Positions 52,151 through 60,725 of a stretch of 64,000 nucleotides of DNA are shown piece after piece. Under the pieces are notes generated by a model. The model ran no database searches, was not told the origin of the DNA, and worked only from the letters and a program-made list of their open reading frames with translations. Every line of letters starts with the position of its first letter. Positions within the stretch are counted from its first letter, which is position 1. The DNA lies in NCBI RefSeq assembly GCF_907177275.1, contig NZ_CAJSLV010000045.1, positions 1 through 64,000 of the forward strand, given 5' to 3'. A program made the position numbers and the translations under genes. The stretch comes from Actinacidiphila cocklensis (GTDB lineage: Bacteria; Actinomycetota; Actinomycetes; Streptomycetales; Streptomycetaceae).

Positions 52151-52768
52151 ATGCGCATCGTCTTCCCGGTCTTCGAAGGGCTCACCGCCCTCGACGCCGT
52201 CGGCCCCTACGAGGTCCTGCGGATGCTGCCGGACGCCGACGTCGTCTTCGCCGCCGCCGAGCCCGGGCCGGTCACCGACGGGGCCGGCATGCTCACCCTG
52301 ACCGCCACCGCGGCCCTCGCGGACGTCACCGAGGCCGACGTCCTGGTCGTACCCGGCGGCCCGGGCGCCCGTGCGAACGTCGGCAACGAGGAGCTGCTCG
52401 AATGGATCAGGCGGATCGCCGCCACTGCCGGCTGGACCACGTCGGTCTGCACCGGCTCGCTGCTGCTGGGCGCGGCGGGGCTGCTCGACGGCCTCAGGGC
52501 CACCACCCACTGGAGCGCCACCGACCTGCTGGAGGCGTACGGCGCGCGGTACACCGAGCAGCGGGTGGTCGAGCAGGGCCGGGTCATCACCGCCGCGGGC
52601 GTGTCGTCCGGGATCGACATGGCGCTGCGGCTGGCCGAGCTGATCGCCGGTCCGGTCGCGGCCCAGGCCTTCCAGCTGGCCATCGAGTACGACCCGCAGC
52701 CGCCCTTCGACGCCGGGTCGTACAGCAAGGCGCCGCAGGCCGCGAAGGACTACCTGGCGTCGCGCTGA
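52151..52768 (+). CDS. DJ-1/PfpI-family protein (isonitrile hydratase-like)
   Basis: The 205-residue protein is homologous to the first half of the upstream regulator: VFPVFEGLTALDAVGPYEVL and SVCTGSLLLGAAGLLDG, with the nucleophile-like Cys100 preceded by VVPGGPGAR. The layout fits isonitrile hydratase (InhA)-like enzymes, which hydrate isonitriles to N-formyl compounds; DJ-1 relatives also act as glyoxalases or chaperones. It ends 19 bases inside the convergent Lrp gene. Confidence 0.9.
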   Translation: MRIVFPVFEGLTALDAVGPYEVLRMLPDADVVFAAAEPGPVTDGAGMLTLTATAALADVTEADVLVVPGGPGARANVGNEELLEWIRRIAATAGWTTSVCTGSLLLGAAGLLDGLRATTHWSATDLLEAYGARYTEQRVVEQGRVITAAGVSSGIDMALRLAELIAGPVAAQAFQLAIEYDPQPPFDAGSYSKAPQAAKDYLASR

Positions 52769-53361
52769 GCGCCGTCGCCGTCCCCGCCGCGGCCCACGTC
52801 GTCCCCGTCCCCGTCGTCCCCGCCTTCGCCGCCGTCCCCGCCTCCGCCGTCCAGCGGGCCGGTGCCCGCCGCGGCCGCCGGTTCGGTTTCGGGACCGGGG
52901 CTCAGCGACTCGACCAGCGGCAGGACCCGATGCGGTACGCGCTCGCTCAGCGCTATCTCGGTACGCATGCGCACCACGCCGGGCAGCCGGCCGAGCCGCT
53001 GGATGACCCCCTCCAGATGCGCGTTGTCCCGGGCGACGACCCGGGTCAGCAAGTCGCCGCCGCTGCCGGTGATGGAGAAGGCCTCGACGATCTCCGGCAC
53101 CGCCGCGAGCGCGTCCCCCACGTCGTCCAGATGGCCGTGCGCGACCTCGATCCGCACGAAGGCCAGCACCGGGTGCCCCAGGGCGACCGGCGACACCCTG
53201 GGACCTGCCATGACGATGACCCCGTCGCGCTCCAGCCGCTCCAGCCGCGCCTGGAGGGTGCCGCGGGCGACGCCCAGGATGCGGGCGTACTCGCGGACGC
53301 TGGTACGCGGCCGGTCGAGCAGCAGCCGCAGTATGCGGGCGTCCAGGGCGTCCAAGGGCAT
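52750..53361 (-). CDS. Lrp/AsnC-family regulator with acidic Gly/Asp tail
   Basis: The 203-residue protein has the AsnC HTH (LDALDARILRLLLDRPRTSVREYARILGVARGTLQARLERLERDGVI) and the RAM ligand domain (about 75-150; IVEAFSITGSGGDLLTRV). The last 35 residues are a low-complexity Gly/Asp tail (GGGGDGGEGGDDGDGDD) that is not part of the family. The tail comes from a GGGGACGGC-like repeat and runs over the end of the DJ-1 gene, so it may have arisen by loss of an earlier stop. GAGGAGG precedes ATG 53361. Confidence 0.9.
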   Translation of the reverse strand: MPLDALDARILRLLLDRPRTSVREYARILGVARGTLQARLERLERDGVIVMAGPRVSPVALGHPVLAFVRIEVAHGHLDDVGDALAAVPEIVEAFSITGSGGDLLTRVVARDNAHLEGVIQRLGRLPGVVRMRTEIALSERVPHRVLPLVESLSPGPETEPAAAAGTGPLDGGGGDGGEGGDDGDGDDVGRGGDGDGAQRDAR

Positions 53362-53589
53362 GGGAGCGCGGCCTCCTCGCCGTCGTCGGGATGTCATGAT
53401 CACCGTACTGATGGCCCGGGCCTGACCGACTACTTTGAGCCATCACCGCAGCAAGTACCCGCCCGCGGTACCCAACGGCCCCGGACGACCGCCGCATCGA
53501 CGGGCCACTGGCGGACCCGGGGGCGAGTGCCCGAGCGTCAGGTACTACTCTCAGCCGCCGTACAGACATCAGGCGGAAGAGGTACGGCA

Positions 53590-54630
53590 GTGGCCGGGCA
53601 CGTTTACATCGGGTCGTTCACTTCGGCGGGTGGGCGCGGGCTCACCACGGCCACCGTCGACCCGGACACGGGAGCGCTGGTCGCGCTCGGGGACACCGCC
53701 GACGTGCCCAACCCGTCCTTCCTCACCGCGTCCCCCGACGGCAGGACGCTCTACACCGTCAGCGAGACCGAACCCGAGGGCGCCGCGGCCGCGTTCTCGC
53801 TCGCCGACCCGGCGGCCCCCAAGCTGCTGGGCGCCCCCGTCGCCGTGCACGGCGGTTCCCCCACCCATCTCACCGTCCACCGCGGGCACCTGCTGACCGC
53901 CAACTACGCCGAGCCCGGCAGCGTCAGCGTGCTGGCGATCGCTGCCGACGGCAGCCTGGGCGCCCTGCGCTCGCTGCTGGAGCACGAGGGCGACGGACCG
54001 AACCAGGAGCGCCAGCGGGGACCGCACGCGCACGCCGTGCTGACCGACCCCAGCGGCCGCTGGGCGGTCAGCGTGGACCTGGGCACGGACTCGGTCCGGG
54101 TCTGCGAACTCGACCCGGCCACCGGCGAGCTGGAGATCGAGCGGGAACTGGGCCTGCGCTCCGGCATCGGCCCGCGCCACCTGGCCTTCCACCCGGCGGG
54201 CGGCCACGCCTACGTGATGAACGAGCTGGACTCCGTCGTCACCGTCTGCACCTGGGACCCCGAGCGCGGCAGCCTGCGCCCGGTGGCCGAGACCCGGGTG
54301 CTGCCCCAGGGCGTGGAAGGCGAGAACTACCCCTCGGAGCTGGTGGTCTCGCACGACGGCCGGTTCGCGTGGGCGGCCAACCGCGGCCACAACAGCATCG
54401 CGGTGCTCGGCCTCGGCGCCGGCGGCGAGAGCCTGGAGCTGCTGGAGACCGTCCCCTGCGGCGGCGACTGGCCGCGGGACCTGACCCTCGACCCCTCGGG
54501 CACCCGGCTCTACGCGGCCAACGAGCGCTCCGGCGACGTCACCTGGTTCGACGTCGACCCGGCCACCGGCGTCCCCAAGCAGGCCGGCTCGCTGGACGTG
54601 CCCGCCGCGTCCTGCGTGCTCTTCGTCTGA
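53590..54630 (+). CDS. Lactonase-family beta-propeller protein (6-phosphogluconolactonase-like)
   Basis: The 346-residue protein forms a seven-bladed propeller of the YbhE/Pgl type: VYIGSFTSAGGRGLTTATVDPDTGAL at the start, GPHAHAVLTDPSGRWAVSVDLGTD, GPRHLAFHPAGGHAYVMNELDSVVTV and ASCVLFV at the end. The conserved His/Glu/Arg residues of the pocket are present. It may hydrolyse 6-phosphogluconolactone or another sugar lactone. GGAAGAGG precedes GTG 53590, and TACTCT at about 53546 is a possible -10. It diverges from the Lrp gene and ends at a strong terminator. Confidence 0.9.
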   Translation: MAGHVYIGSFTSAGGRGLTTATVDPDTGALVALGDTADVPNPSFLTASPDGRTLYTVSETEPEGAAAAFSLADPAAPKLLGAPVAVHGGSPTHLTVHRGHLLTANYAEPGSVSVLAIAADGSLGALRSLLEHEGDGPNQERQRGPHAHAVLTDPSGRWAVSVDLGTDSVRVCELDPATGELEIERELGLRSGIGPRHLAFHPAGGHAYVMNELDSVVTVCTWDPERGSLRPVAETRVLPQGVEGENYPSELVVSHDGRFAWAANRGHNSIAVLGLGAGGESLELLETVPCGGDWPRDLTLDPSGTRLYAANERSGDVTWFDVDPATGVPKQAGSLDVPAASCVLFV

Positions 54631-54688
54631 CGGGCACACCTGAAGGCACCCCTCCCGGGCGGCGGTCCCGGGGTCCCGGGCGACACGG

Positions 54689-54723
54689 CGGCGGGCGGCC
54701 CCTCCAGGAGGGACCGCCCGCCG
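54689..54723. terminator. Strong bidirectional terminator
   Basis: A 17-bp stem (54689-54705 with 54707-54723) has one mismatch at 54699/54713, a G-U pair on the reverse transcript. It lies between the convergent lactonase and CbiX-like genes and is followed by CTTT on the + strand. Confidence 0.75.
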
Positions 54724-54741
54724 CTTTGCCGCCCTGCGCCG

Positions 54742-55629
54742 TCAGTGGATGGGCGCCCCGTGCTGCTGCAGCGAAAGGCCCAGCGCGGCCGCGTACTGCG
54801 TGACCACCAGCTTGCCGACCGCCGGGTAGGGGCCCAGGGCGTCGGCGCCCGAGCAGCCCGCCTCGGCCGCGGCGGTGTGCAGCAGCTGGGGGGCGATCTC
54901 CGGGCCGATCAGGCAGGGCGCGAGGGCCAGCGTGCCGGACCCGGAGGACCGCAGCTGCTCGGCGGCCTGCGCGATGGCGCCGTCCTCGTCGAGCGCCGCC
55001 GCCAGCACCGGCACCGCGAGCCTGGCGGCCAGCAGCAGCCCGGTCACGCCCGCGGCCTGCGCGGCCTCCTCGCCGCCGACGGTGGCCAGGATGATGCCGT
55101 CGGCCGCCGTCGCCACCGTGAACAGCCGCGCCCGGTCGGCGCGGGCCAGGCCCGCCTCGGACAGCCTGACGTGCAGTGCCTCGGCGAGCAGCGGGTGCGG
55201 GCCGAGCACCTCGGTCAGCTCGACCTGCGCCTTGCTGTCGGCCACGGCCTGCCGGACGCGGCGCAGCACCGACGCCTCGGGGCCGGCCAGCAGCGGCACC
55301 ACGACCGCCGCGGTGTCCTCGCCCGCACGCTCGCCCGCGACCTTGTCCAGCACGCTGCGCAGGGACGGGAACTCGCTGTCCTGGTCGCCGTCGCCGTCCA
55401 CGAAGCCGATCCGCGGGTCGAGTCCGGACAGCTCCGAGCGGGCGATGCTGACGACCTCCTCGGCCAGGCTGAGCGCCGCGCTTGAGGGGGTGCCGGGGAC
55501 GGCCAGGACCAGCACCGGGGCGCCCTCGGGCGCGGCCAGCGCCTCCGGTCGGCGGTGGCGTCCGGTCTGGCGCGGGCGCGGCATGCGAACGGGGAGGCCG
55601 GAGGCGGGGTCGCCTGTGGTAGTGCTCAT
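54742..55629 (-). CDS. CbiX-like (sirohydrochlorin chelatase family) protein lacking metal-site histidines
   Basis: The 295-residue double-domain protein has the CbiX layout, with AAVVVPLLAGPEASVLRRV and EVLGPHPLLAEAL in the first half and CLIGPEIAPQLL plus GPYPAVGKLVV in the second. The catalytic HGSR of cobalt/iron chelatases is replaced by AVPGTPS near residue 45, and the second metal-site His (usually GYHV) is absent. It may therefore bind but not metallate tetrapyrroles, or do something else. No other cobalamin or siroheme gene is near. ATG 55629; a 17-bp palindrome lies 50 bases upstream. Confidence 0.8.
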   Translation of the reverse strand: MSTTTGDPASGLPVRMPRPRQTGRHRRPEALAAPEGAPVLVLAVPGTPSSAALSLAEEVVSIARSELSGLDPRIGFVDGDGDQDSEFPSLRSVLDKVAGERAGEDTAAVVVPLLAGPEASVLRRVRQAVADSKAQVELTEVLGPHPLLAEALHVRLSEAGLARADRARLFTVATAADGIILATVGGEEAAQAAGVTGLLLAARLAVPVLAAALDEDGAIAQAAEQLRSSGSGTLALAPCLIGPEIAPQLLHTAAAEAGCSGADALGPYPAVGKLVVTQYAAALGLSLQQHGAPIH

Positions 55630-55679
55630 GGCGACGCATGCTAACGCCTTGCGGCGCGGTCCTGCTCAGCCGGGTACGA

Positions 55680-55696
55680 GACAGGTCAGACCTGTC
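55680..55696. promoter_or_regulatory. Perfect 17-bp palindrome upstream of CbiX-like gene
   Basis: GACAGGTC-A-GACCTGTC has perfect 8-bp arms around a single base, 51 bases before the CbiX-like start. It resembles a GntR-type operator but has the wrong spacing for DasR (one central base instead of two). Confidence 0.55.
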
Positions 55697-55762
55697 CAGA
55701 AGTGTCCGTTTCCCCGATGACGTTCGGTCACCCGTTCACTATCGTATGCGTCTGAGCAGCGG

Positions 55763-56740
55763 CTATCGCCGAACGGCGTGCAGCATCGCACCGTCGACCG
55801 GCAGCGCCAGCGCGCCGCGGTGCAGTGCCCGCGCGATCAGCAGGGCGCCGTCCAGCGGGTCGCCGGCGGCGGGCACCAGGACCGCGTCGGGCAGCAGCCA
55901 CTCGGCCTGGTCCCGCAGCGGGCCGAGCAGCGGCTCGCCCATCTTGAACAGCCCGCCGGCCAGGCCAACCTCGATCTCGCCCGGCTGCTGCGGCCGGGCC
56001 GCGGCGGCCGACTCCAGGATGTGCTGGGCCGCCTGCCGCAGGATCTCCGAGGCCACCGGGTCCTGTGCGGCGCACCTGGCCACGTCGGGCGCGAATGACG
56101 CCAGTACGGCGGGCCGGTCGGTGCGCGGGTAGAGCACCGAGGGCATCGCGCCCGCCGGGCCGAACCGCTCCTGCGCGCAGGCCAGCAGCGCCGCGGAGCC
56201 GCCCGCCCTGCCGTCGTACGCGCGCATGGCGGCGTCGAGGCCGGCCCGGCCGATCCAGGCGCCGCCGCCCGCGTCGCCCAGCAGATGGCCCCAGCCGTCG
56301 GCTCGCCGCCAGACCTCCCCCGAGGTGCCCAGCGCGATCAGGCCCGTGCCCGCCGCGACCACGACACCGGGGCGCAGCCCCAGCGCGCCCGCGTAGGCGG
56401 TGACGGCGTCACCGGCCAGGGCGAGCGCCCGTACGCCGAAGGCGTCCTCCAGCGCCGCGGGCAGTCTCGCGCGCAGGTCGTCGCCGAGGGTCGCCATGCC
56501 TGCCGCGCCGACGCAGGCCGCGGCCAGCGAGCCGGCCGACACCTCGCGCAGCAGCCCCGCCGCCCGCGGCAGCACCCGGTCGAGCAGGCTCGCCGCGTCG
56601 ATGCCGTGCGCGCCGGTCGCCACCGGCCGGTCGTCGGCGACCGGGCCGGGGCCGCCGGAACCGTCGGCCCGGGTGACGGCCACCCGCACCCCGGAGCCGC
56701 CGGAGTCGACGCCGAGCACCCACTGCGTTGTGCCGGGCAC
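55763..56740 (-). CDS. N-acetylglucosamine kinase-like protein (BadF/BcrA ATPase family)
   Basis: The 325-residue sugar-kinase-fold protein has the phosphate-1 motif LGVDSGGSGVRVAV, GVVVAAGTGLIALG, and the ADGWGHLLGDAGGGAWIGR block typical of GlcNAc/glucosamine kinases in the BadF group. It should phosphorylate GlcNAc or a related amino sugar with ATP. GTG 56740 lies three bases after the stop of the scramblase-like gene, so it is the second gene of that operon. It may feed the same amino-sugar pathway that DasR controls. Confidence 0.88.
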   Translation of the reverse strand: MPGTTQWVLGVDSGGSGVRVAVTRADGSGGPGPVADDRPVATGAHGIDAASLLDRVLPRAAGLLREVSAGSLAAACVGAAGMATLGDDLRARLPAALEDAFGVRALALAGDAVTAYAGALGLRPGVVVAAGTGLIALGTSGEVWRRADGWGHLLGDAGGGAWIGRAGLDAAMRAYDGRAGGSAALLACAQERFGPAGAMPSVLYPRTDRPAVLASFAPDVARCAAQDPVASEILRQAAQHILESAAAARPQQPGEIEVGLAGGLFKMGEPLLGPLRDQAEWLLPDAVLVPAAGDPLDGALLIARALHRGALALPVDGAMLHAVRR

Positions 56741-56743
56741 GGC

Positions 56744-57583
56744 TCAGCCGAGCCCGCGGGAGTCCTGCTTGAGGGCGGTGTCCACCGTCAGGGCGGAGGC
56801 GACGACCATGCTCAGCAGCGGATCGGCGAGCTGCCGGTGGATCTGCAGCACGTAGTTGTCCGCGGTGGTGAACATCGTCTTGGCCAGGCCCTCCCAGGTC
56901 TTGGTGATCCGGGCGATCTCGGTGTCGGTGTGGTCGACGATGGCGAAGTTCCAGGCCCGCCAGTTCTCCGCCTTGATCGCGCCGATCTGCTGGCCGTTGT
57001 ACATGAAGCCGAACTTGATCTTGCCGAAGGCGTTCTGCTGGACGATCTCGCCGAGCGGCTCACCGTTCGCCCGGTGCACGAGCACCTTGGACTTGATGAA
57101 CTTCGCCGGCCGGGTCAGCACCAGGTGCGGCTGCCCCTGGGCGTCCCTGACCTCCAGCTTGTGGGTGAGGAACTGGTCGACGCTGGAGACGAAGCGCAGC
57201 ACCTTCTTCGCGGTGCTCTGCCCGACCTCGACGACCGAACCCAGGGTGCGGCCCTGCTGGTCGAAGACGCTGTACTCGTTGACCAGCTCGATCAGCTTGG
57301 CCTTCTGGTTGACCACCAGGACCGGCTCGGTGAACAGCGTCCCGCCGCCGTACGCCGTCGGCGACACGCCCGCCTGCTGCTGCACCTGCTGCTGCACCTT
57401 GGCCGGGTCGGGGGTGCGGCTGACGTTCAGCTCCCAGGCGCTGCCCCCGCCCTGCTGCTGCTGCGGCACCTGACCGGGGTTGGTGTGCTCGGTCCACTGG
57501 GAGCCGTCCCAGTACCGGAGCAGGTTCGGAGTGCCTTGCGGGTCCGCGTACCAGCCCGCCGGGGTATTCGAATGCGTTGTCAC
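56744..57583 (-). CDS. Phospholipid scramblase-related protein with DUF2510 domain
   Basis: The 279-residue protein begins with a DUF2510 module (AGWYADPQGTPNLLRYWDGSQWTEHT), then a Gln-rich linker, then a scramblase-related/LURP-one-like beta barrel (about 85-265; ELVNEYSVFDQQGRTLG and FGKIKFGFMYNGQQIGAI). DUF2510 is common in actinobacterial membrane-linked proteins. There is no transmembrane segment. Role unknown; lipid or membrane association is inferred. TACTCT six bases before GTG 57583 gives a leaderless start. Confidence 0.85.
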   Translation of the reverse strand: MTTHSNTPAGWYADPQGTPNLLRYWDGSQWTEHTNPGQVPQQQQGGGSAWELNVSRTPDPAKVQQQVQQQAGVSPTAYGGGTLFTEPVLVVNQKAKLIELVNEYSVFDQQGRTLGSVVEVGQSTAKKVLRFVSSVDQFLTHKLEVRDAQGQPHLVLTRPAKFIKSKVLVHRANGEPLGEIVQQNAFGKIKFGFMYNGQQIGAIKAENWRAWNFAIVDHTDTEIARITKTWEGLAKTMFTTADNYVLQIHRQLADPLLSMVVASALTVDTALKQDSRGLG

Positions 57584-57704
57584 CCGGGCAGAGTACCGTC
57601 AAGCGCCGGTCAGCGGAGGTCTCCGTTTCACGGGCTGGGCGCCGGTCCGCGGCCGTCCCCGCGCGGTCGTGGGCGGACGCGCCGGGCCGGTAGGGTGATC
57701 GGCC

Positions 57705-58382
57705 GTGGCAGCACGAGAGTTGAGCGAACTTGTCGAGCCGGGATGGGCCGAGGCGCTGCGCCCGGTGGCCGGGCGGGTGGCGGCGATGGGGGACTTCCTG
57801 CGCGCCGAGATCGCGGCGGGCCGCACCTACCTGCCGGCCGGTGCGAACGTCCTGCGGGCGTTCCAGCAGCCCTTCGACGAGGTGCGGGTGCTGATCGTCG
57901 GCCAGGACCCGTACCCGACCCCGGGCATGGCCGTCGGCCTCAGCTTCTCCGTGGCGCCCGAGGTGCGCCAGCTGCCGGGCAGCCTGGAGAACATCTTCCG
58001 CGAGCTTTCCACGGACCTGGGCCTGGCCAGGCCCTCCAACGGCGACCTGACCCCGTGGACCCGGCAGGGAGTTCTGCTGCTGAACCGGGCGCTGACCACC
58101 GCCCCGCGCAAGCCCGCCGCCCATCGCGGCAAGGGCTGGGAAGAGGTCACCGAGCAGGCGATCCGCGCACTGGCCGCGCGCGGCAAGCCGCTGGTGTCCG
58201 TGCTGTGGGGGCGCGACGCCCGCAACCTGCGGCCCTCCCTCGACGGCTACCCGGCGATCGAGTCGGCGCACCCCTCACCCATGTCGGCCGACCGCGGCTT
58301 CTTCGGCTCCCGCCCCTTCAGCCGCGCCAACGACCTGCTGATCCGCCAGGGCGCCCAGCCGGTGGACTGGCGCCTGCCGTAG
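57705..58382 (+). CDS. ung: Uracil-DNA glycosylase, family 1
   Basis: The 225-residue enzyme removes uracil from DNA. The water-activating loop is [21 protein letters not shown] (Asp68), and the Leu-loop region [18 protein letters not shown] contains His189. GTG 57705 lies eight bases after a TAGGGT hexamer, which gives a leaderless start. It diverges from the scramblase-like gene and converges on the S26 protease gene with 16 bases between stops. Confidence 0.97.
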   Translation: MAARELSELVEPGWAEALRPVAGRVAAMGDFLRAEIAAGRTYLPAGANVLRAFQQPFDEVRVLIVGQDPYPTPGMAVGLSFSVAPEVRQLPGSLENIFRELSTDLGLARPSNGDLTPWTRQGVLLLNRALTTAPRKPAAHRGKGWEEVTEQAIRALAARGKPLVSVLWGRDARNLRPSLDGYPAIESAHPSPMSADRGFFGSRPFSRANDLLIRQGAQPVDWRLP

Positions 58383-58398
58383 CGCGCCGTTCCCGGCG

Positions 58399-58875
58399 TC
58401 AGGAGCCGAGCTTGCGCAGCGCCACGCCGTAGAGGCGGTCGGCGGAGAAGTAGCCGGCGCGGCGCGAGTCGTGCGAGCGCGCCGGGTTGTCGCCCAGCAC
58501 CACCAGCCGCCCCGCCGGTACGCGCGTACCCGGTTCGGAACGCAGCGCGGGCACGGCGTCCCGCGGGATCGGGTCGCCGGGCACCGCGGTGACGCGCTTG
58601 ATGATCCAGGGGGCGTGCACCGTCCTGTCCTGGTCCGCCATTCCGGGCGGAAGCGCCGCATGCGGCGGTGCCTGGTGCCCGCTGAGCACGACCACCTGTC
58701 CCGCGCGCAGCGCGTCGGCAGGCGTCCGCCGCACGAGCACCCGCTCGCCGGGCCGGTACGTCGGCAGCATGCTCTCGCCGTGCACGGTCACCACCAGGTA
58801 GCGCCCGCGCAGCCACAGGGCCGCCAGCACGGCGGCGGCGACGAGAACAGCGAGTACCGCCAGGACGTCGGTCAC
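58399..58875 (-). CDS. S26-family signal-peptidase-like protease of the cysteine-rich peptide operon
   Basis: The 158-residue protein has one N-terminal membrane helix (about 5-23), the nucleophile Ser35 in VHGESMLPTYRPGERV and the general-base Lys93 in IIKRVTAVPGDPI. These are the Ser/Lys dyad of signal peptidase I. GDNPARSHDSR near residue 130 completes the fold. It is shorter than housekeeping LepB and resembles small dedicated S26 proteases such as those for nickel superoxide dismutase, but no sodN is here. A GTGA overlap (58872-58875) couples it to the ABC exporter gene. I infer that it cuts the leader of the peptide encoded at 61403-61600. Confidence 0.9.
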   Translation of the reverse strand: MTDVLAVLAVLVAAAVLAALWLRGRYLVVTVHGESMLPTYRPGERVLVRRTPADALRAGQVVVLSGHQAPPHAALPPGMADQDRTVHAPWIIKRVTAVPGDPIPRDAVPALRSEPGTRVPAGRLVVLGDNPARSHDSRRAGYFSADRLYGVALRKLGS

Positions 58876-60725
58876 TGCAGGGCTCCCGTCGGCTCCATGT
58901 CGTCGTCGCGGTAGCCGGCCGCCTGGCGGGCGAAGAGCCGGGCGTACACGCCGCCGTCGGCCAGCAGCGCGGTGTGCCCGCCCTCCTCCGCGACGACACC
59001 GTCGGTCAGCACCACGATCCGGTCGACGTCCCGGATCGCGCCGAGCCGGTGCGAGATCATCACGCTGGTACGCCCCGACCGCAGCTTCCTCAACTGGCGG
59101 TGCACCTCGTACTCGGCCTCCGGATCCAGGCCGGAGCTGGGCTCGTCGAGGATCATCAGGTCGCGGTCGCGACGCAGGAAGCCGCGGGCGAGCGCGAGCC
59201 GCTGCCACTGCCCGCCGGACAGCAGCACCCCGTCCGCGTCCTCGTCCTGCTCGGAGGCGAATCCGCGGCTCAGCAGGGTGCGGTAGCCGTGCGGCAGGGT
59301 CGTGAGGGTGTCGTGGATGTCGGCCTCCCGCGCCGCCCGCACGACGCGCTCTTCGTCACCGGCGAGCGCGAGGTCGCCCACCGCGATGTTCTCCGCCGCG
59401 GTCAGCTCGTAGGACACGAAGTCCTGGAAGACCGCGCTGATACGGTGGCGCAGCGCCTGCGGCGGTACGTCGCGGATGTCCACGCCGTCCCACAGGATCG
59501 CCCCGCGGGTCGGGTCGTAGAAGCGGCACAGCAGCTTCGCCAGGGTGCTCTTGCCCGCCCCGTTGCGCCCGACCAGGGCGACCGTCTGGCCGTGCGGGAC
59601 GAACAGGTCGACCCCGCGCAGGATCCACGGGTGGTCGTCGCTGTAGCGGAACCAGACGTCGCGCAGCTCGATGCCCCGGCGCAGGGGCGGCAGGTCCCGG
59701 TCGGTGCCGGGCAGCGGTAGGTCGGGGCCTGCGGCCACGATCGAGACCTCGTGCTGGAAGTTCAGCAGGTGCTCATAGGCCATCACGCCGGCCGCCACGA
59801 CGACGTTCAGCGCCCCCTGCACCCCGGCGATCGCCGCCACGAACATCGACACGTCGCCGATGCCGAGCCGTCCGTCGCCGGCCGCGAGGATCGCCCAGAC
59901 GAGTCCGGCTCCTGCGACACCGGCGGAGGCGGCCGCCAGGCCCGACTGGATGAGCAGCTCCTGCCGGTCCACCCGGCGGCGGGCCGCGTTGGCGGTGCGC
60001 AGCTCGGCGAGCATCCGAAGGCGCAGGAAGTCGCCGAGCGCGAACAGCCGGATCTCCTTCGCGGCACTCGCGGTCGACATCAACTGCGCGTAGAAGGCCT
60101 CGCGGCGCTCGGCCGGACCGATCCGCCAGAGCATCGCGGTGCGCCGCCGCGACAGCCGCATCTCGATGAGCAGCGCCGGCAGTGCCGCCAGCAGGACCAG
60201 GACGGTGAAGGTGGGACTGATCAGCGCGAGCGAGCCGACGAAGCCGACGACGGTCACCAGGCCGCTGGCCGCCGACATGGTGGTGTCCACCAGCCGGCCG
60301 GGGTGGCTCGCGCTCTGCTGGGCCAGGCGGAGGCGGTCGAGGAAGGCCGGGTTCTCGAAGGCGGCGAGCCCCGTGGAGCGGGAGACCGCCGCGAACAGCT
60401 CGTCCTTCGCGGACGTCGCCGTCCGCCTGTCCACCTCGGCCCGCAGGTACTGCCCGGCGTGCGAGGCCACCGCGACGGCCGTGGTGACCGCGGTGATCGC
60501 CAGCGCCAGGCCGAGCAGCGAGCCCGTCCTGTGCTGCGCGACATGGTCGAGCACGGCCCTGGTCAGCCACGCCACCGTGATCGGCGCCGCGGAACCCACC
60601 AACGCCACTGCCAGATAACCCAGAAGGTGCGCCGGCGCGGACCGCCACACCCGCGACATGGTGCGTACCGCGCTGCGCAGCAGTTCCCGCCGCGTCGGCG
60701 TGATCCGCAGCCCGTCGTCGGTCAC
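58872..60725 (-). CDS. ABC exporter (fused) of the cysteine-rich peptide operon
   Basis: The 617-residue protein has an exporter membrane domain (about 25-330) and an ATPase domain with Walker A LVGRNGAGKSTL, Q-loop AVFQDF, signature LLSGGQWQRLALARG, Walker B LMILDEPSSGLD and switch His MISHRLGAIRDVD. There is no N-terminal C39 peptidase domain, so leader removal must come from another protein; the S26 gene that follows is the obvious choice. GTGA overlaps join it to the redoxin gene (60722-60725) and to the protease gene. It probably exports the 65-residue peptide. Confidence 0.93.
   Translation of the reverse strand: MTDDGLRITPTRRELLRSAVRTMSRVWRSAPAHLLGYLAVALVGSAAPITVAWLTRAVLDHVAQHRTGSLLGLALAITAVTTAVAVASHAGQYLRAEVDRRTATSAKDELFAAVSRSTGLAAFENPAFLDRLRLAQQSASHPGRLVDTTMSAASGLVTVVGFVGSLALISPTFTVLVLLAALPALLIEMRLSRRRTAMLWRIGPAERREAFYAQLMSTASAAKEIRLFALGDFLRLRMLAELRTANAARRRVDRQELLIQSGLAAASAGVAGAGLVWAILAAGDGRLGIGDVSMFVAAIAGVQGALNVVVAAGVMAYEHLLNFQHEVSIVAAGPDLPLPGTDRDLPPLRRGIELRDVWFRYSDDHPWILRGVDLFVPHGQTVALVGRNGAGKSTLAKLLCRFYDPTRGAILWDGVDIRDVPPQALRHRISAVFQDFVSYELTAAENIAVGDLALAGDEERVVRAAREADIHDTLTTLPHGYRTLLSRGFASEQDEDADGVLLSGGQWQRLALARGFLRRDRDLMILDEPSSGLDPEAEYEVHRQLRKLRSGRTSVMISHRLGAIRDVDRIVVLTDGVVAEEGGHTALLADGGVYARLFARQAAGYRDDDMEPTGALQ

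Noticed and set aside
55680..55696. DasR site before the CbiX-like gene
   Set aside because: The arms are separated by one base, but DasR elements need GGTC-nn-GACC spacing; the core TGGTC is AGGTC here.
58399..58875. Nickel superoxide dismutase maturation protease
   Set aside because: The size and S26 fold fit, but there is no sodN gene, and the gene is translationally coupled to an exporter and redoxin behind a peptide gene.
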